Positions 5,428-7,108 of a DNA stretch of 7,108 nt are shown here, piece by piece. The position numbers were made by a program, and so were the translations under genes. The stretch lies in NCBI GenBank assembly GCA_003561665.1, contig PWVY01000061.1:1-7108 (forward strand), given 5' to 3'. The notes beneath the pieces were generated by a model. It had not been told where the DNA came from and searched no databases. It was given only the letters and a program-made list of their open reading frames with translations. Source of the DNA: Thermoplasmata archaeon. Its GTDB lineage: Archaea > Thermoplasmatota > SW-10-69-26. Every line of letters begins with the position of its first letter. Position 1 is the stretch's first letter.

Positions 5428-6366
5428 ATGCGCGCATGGGTCGTGCTGTTGGTTCTCATGGTTGGCGCAGCCGGCTGTTTGGGGTCCCAGGAGGCATCGG
5501 TGAGCGAGGACTCTCAGGCGGACGAGCAGGATCCAAGAGGAGAGCTTGTGCCGGACGAGGGGAACGATAGCGTGGCCGCGCCTGGTCTTGAGGTGGGAGG
5601 GTCGTGGACGTACGAGGCCACGGGGCTTTACAACACGGGGGAGCGGTTCACGGTCGTCGTGGCTGAAAGGACGGCTGAAGGGTATCTGTTCGGTGGGGAG
5701 GGCCGTGAGGATCTTTTGGAGGACATCGCGTGGGGGCGGGTGTGGCATGGTCCCGTATCGGGCTCGCTGAACCCCTTGGATCGGGAGGGGAACGAGCGGG
5801 TCACGTTGTTCGATTTCCCGTTGCATGATGGGAAGTCCTGGGATCGAGGGGACGGCGAGGTGACGGTGACGAAGGGGCCCGTGCCGACGCCGGAGGGCGA
5901 GCGGGAGGGTTACGTGATGGAGCAGACGTATGCGAACGGGTACGACCGTTGGACCTACGAGGAAGAGGTTGGGTACTTGACCCGGTACGAGTCCGTGACG
6001 GGCGATCGGGTGTTCCTACGGATCGACCTCGTTAGCACCGGCGAATCGGAGGCTTGGATCTGGTACGAGCGCGTCGGCGAGCGGGTGGACGTTGGCGGGT
6101 TCGAGCCGGGCGCGGAGACATCGTTCGTGCCCTCGGAGGCCGCGTCCGTTGTCATCTCCGCAGGCGCGGCGAACCAGGGTTCCGCGTGGGTGCAGCCTCC
6201 CCCTACGGCCGCGGTGGAACCGTGGATGCATCATGTGGAAGGCGAGGAAGCCTGGGCGTACGATGCGCTGTCCTCCCCCGAGGGCGCATGGACGTTCTCG
6301 GTAACCGCGCGTGAGGATGCCTTCGCTTGGGTTTCAGCGCAACCGGTCGCATGGATCGAACCTTAG
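5428..6366 (+). CDS. Predicted surface lipoprotein, unknown function
   Basis: A 312-residue exported protein. Residues 1-16 form a short signal peptide (MRAWVVLLVLMVGAAG) followed by Cys17; GAAGC resembles a lipobox, so lipid anchoring through Cys17 is likely. Next comes an acidic, probably unstructured linker (about 20-52, rich in Glu, Asp and Ser). The body is then beta-strand-rich: GGSWTYEATGLYNTGERFTV, VTLFDFPLHDGKSW, YDRWTYEEEVGYLTRYESV. This W/Y-rich FPL..GKSW pattern is common in secreted beta-sandwich proteins. The C-terminal part (about 265-312) contains GAWTFSVTAREDAFAWVSA and resembles one more small beta-sandwich. There is no second membrane segment, metal site or catalytic motif that I can name. 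ATG 5428 is supported by the signal peptide and the promoter spacing. The function is unknown; an extracellular binding or structural role is only a guess. Confidence 0.8.
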   Translation: MRAWVVLLVLMVGAAGCLGSQEASVSEDSQADEQDPRGELVPDEGNDSVAAPGLEVGGSWTYEATGLYNTGERFTVVVAERTAEGYLFGGEGREDLLEDIAWGRVWHGPVSGSLNPLDREGNERVTLFDFPLHDGKSWDRGDGEVTVTKGPVPTPEGEREGYVMEQTYANGYDRWTYEEEVGYLTRYESVTGDRVFLRIDLVSTGESEAWIWYERVGERVDVGGFEPGAETSFVPSEAASVVISAGAANQGSAWVQPPPTAAVEPWMHHVEGEEAWAYDALSSPEGAWTFSVTAREDAFAWVSAQPVAWIEP

Positions 6367-6381
6367 GATCGCTCCCTCGTT

Positions 6382-6397
6382 GCAACCAGGCGGTTGC
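6382..6397 (+). terminator. Short hairpin after the lipoprotein gene (GCAACC-AGGC-GGTTGC)
   Basis: A perfect 6-bp inverted repeat with a 4-nt loop begins 15 nt after the lipoprotein stop. No T-run follows, so it is a weak intrinsic-terminator candidate and could equally be a transcript-end stabiliser or chance. Confidence 0.35.
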
Positions 6398-6410
6398 GTT
6401 GTAGAGAAGG

Positions 6411-6444
6411 TTTAGACCCCGCCGTGCGTGGCGCTCGGTTGGAG
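6411..6444 (+). promoter_or_regulatory. Putative TATA-like box and GGAG site before the secreted-protein gene
   Basis: TTTAGA at 6411-6416 would place transcription start near 6440, leaving a leader of about 15 nt with GGAG at 6441-6444, 10 nt before ATG 6455. This is the one separate promoter in the window that appears to give a leadered mRNA. Confidence 0.35.
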
Positions 6445-6454
6445 TTGACGGTAC

Positions 6455-7102
6455 ATGGTGAAACTCGATGCGAAAGCAGTGGCGGTTCTTGCGCTTTGCC
6501 TTGCAGTCACGGGCCTGATCACGGGTCATGCCCTGGCCGATCGGGGGAACTCGAACGCGCAGCCGGCCGACAAGATGGCCGTTGACGGGGCAAGCCTTGA
6601 GATCATGACGACGCAGGTCTCCGAGGGCTCTGCGTCCGAGGCGCATACGATCCTTAGCGGCGAGATGCGAACCTCCTCCGTGACGGACTTGATCTTCCAG
6701 GTCACGCTCGAATGCGGGCTCTGGACGGACGTTACGACCGTCGGGAACGACGAAAGTCGAGCGGTCGCCACCGTGAACGTGTGGGTGGAACTCGATGGCG
6801 AGCCTGTGCCCGTAAGCGGGGACGATGAGAGCACCGCGGACGTGGTCTTCTGCCATCGGGACTACCACGTTCTACAGCACAACTGGAACGACGAGAACGC
6901 GACGACGGAACGGTACCTTGAAACGCGCCAGGCGAACGCGTTCAACTGGATCACGCTCAACGTCGGGAACGGCGTGCACGAGATCGAGGTCAAAGCGCAG
7001 CTTCAAACGCACGTGGATGGTTCCGGAACAGCTCAGGCCGCCATCGGGGATCGTACCCTCGTCGTGGACCCGGTCAAGCTGGCCCCTAACGCGAGCCTCT
7101 AG
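6455..7102 (+). CDS. Secreted hypothetical protein with two mature cysteines
   Basis: A 215-residue protein with a signal peptide: basic start MVKLDAK, hydrophobic core AVAVLALCLAVTGLITG, likely cleavage after HALA (residue 28). There is no lipobox. The mature part looks all-beta: SGEMRTSSVTDLIFQVTLEC (69-87ff), AVATVNVWVELDGEPVPV (103-120), ADVVFCHRDY (128-137), then ANAFNWITLNVGNGVHEIEV (160-179) and a final strand GDRTLVVDPVKLAPN. C87 and C133 are the only cysteines of the mature chain and could form a disulfide. I recall similar NAFNW..LNVG.GVH..EVKA proteins from environmental genomes, but know no function for them. It is probably a single-domain extracellular beta-sandwich. The gene is complete, ending with TAG just before the window edge. 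It follows the lipoprotein on the same strand with an 88-nt gap that holds a hairpin and a promoter-like element. Confidence 0.78.
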   Translation: MVKLDAKAVAVLALCLAVTGLITGHALADRGNSNAQPADKMAVDGASLEIMTTQVSEGSASEAHTILSGEMRTSSVTDLIFQVTLECGLWTDVTTVGNDESRAVATVNVWVELDGEPVPVSGDDESTADVVFCHRDYHVLQHNWNDENATTERYLETRQANAFNWITLNVGNGVHEIEVKAQLQTHVDGSGTAQAAIGDRTLVVDPVKLAPNASL

Positions 7103-7108
7103 CGGCTC

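Noticed and set aside
5257..5826. Minus-strand open frame of 189 codons across the transporter/lipoprotein junction
   Set aside because: It runs antisense over the end of the SBF gene and the lipoprotein signal peptide, and has Pro/His/Arg-rich low-complexity composition and no domain.

Overview
The window is GC-rich and densely coded. It most likely comes from an archaeon, plausibly an uncultivated Thermoplasmatota/Euryarchaeota-type genome, although the lineage call is tentative. Three transcription units have a TATA-like element centred about 26 nt upstream of the start codon itself, which is the geometry of leaderless archaeal mRNAs. Genes inside operons instead use GGAGG/GGTGA Shine-Dalgarno sites or stop/start overlaps. 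The small winged-helix regulator and the surface lipoprotein also fit an archaeon. No rRNA, tRNA, CRISPR array or transposase was seen.

Left part, minus strand (1-2519): an operon of split LigD-type non-homologous end-joining (NHEJ) parts. Transcribed right to left it holds an ATP-dependent DNA ligase of the LigD ligase-domain type (2519-1512), a second paralogous ligase of nearly the same length (1495-476), and a stand-alone LigD-type primase-polymerase that runs off the left edge just after its catalytic DLD motif (411-1). In most bacteria these activities are fused in one LigD protein. Here they are separate, and the ligase is duplicated with all nucleotidyltransferase motifs intact in both copies. 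Ku and a phosphoesterase are not in the window and may lie beyond the left edge.

Divergent from this operon (2520-2678 intergenic) is a two-gene plus-strand unit. It encodes a YdaT-like protein with a DUF2188 domain (2679-3086) and, with ATGA overlap, a 69-residue extremely acidic protein (3083-3292). The divergent intergenic region carries a 12-bp direct repeat with copies 42 nt apart, a candidate shared operator. DNA end-joining and a stress-type protein may therefore be co-regulated.

Middle (3393-5390, plus strand): a three-gene operon encoding a six-helix membrane protein of unknown family, a winged-helix regulator (TTG start, 4 nt after the preceding stop), and a bile acid:sodium symporter (SBF/BASS) family transporter.

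Right (5428-7102, plus strand): two exported proteins, each with its own promoter-like element. One is a predicted lipoprotein with a Cys at position 17. The other is a 215-residue secreted protein with two cysteines in its mature region. Neither has an assigned function.
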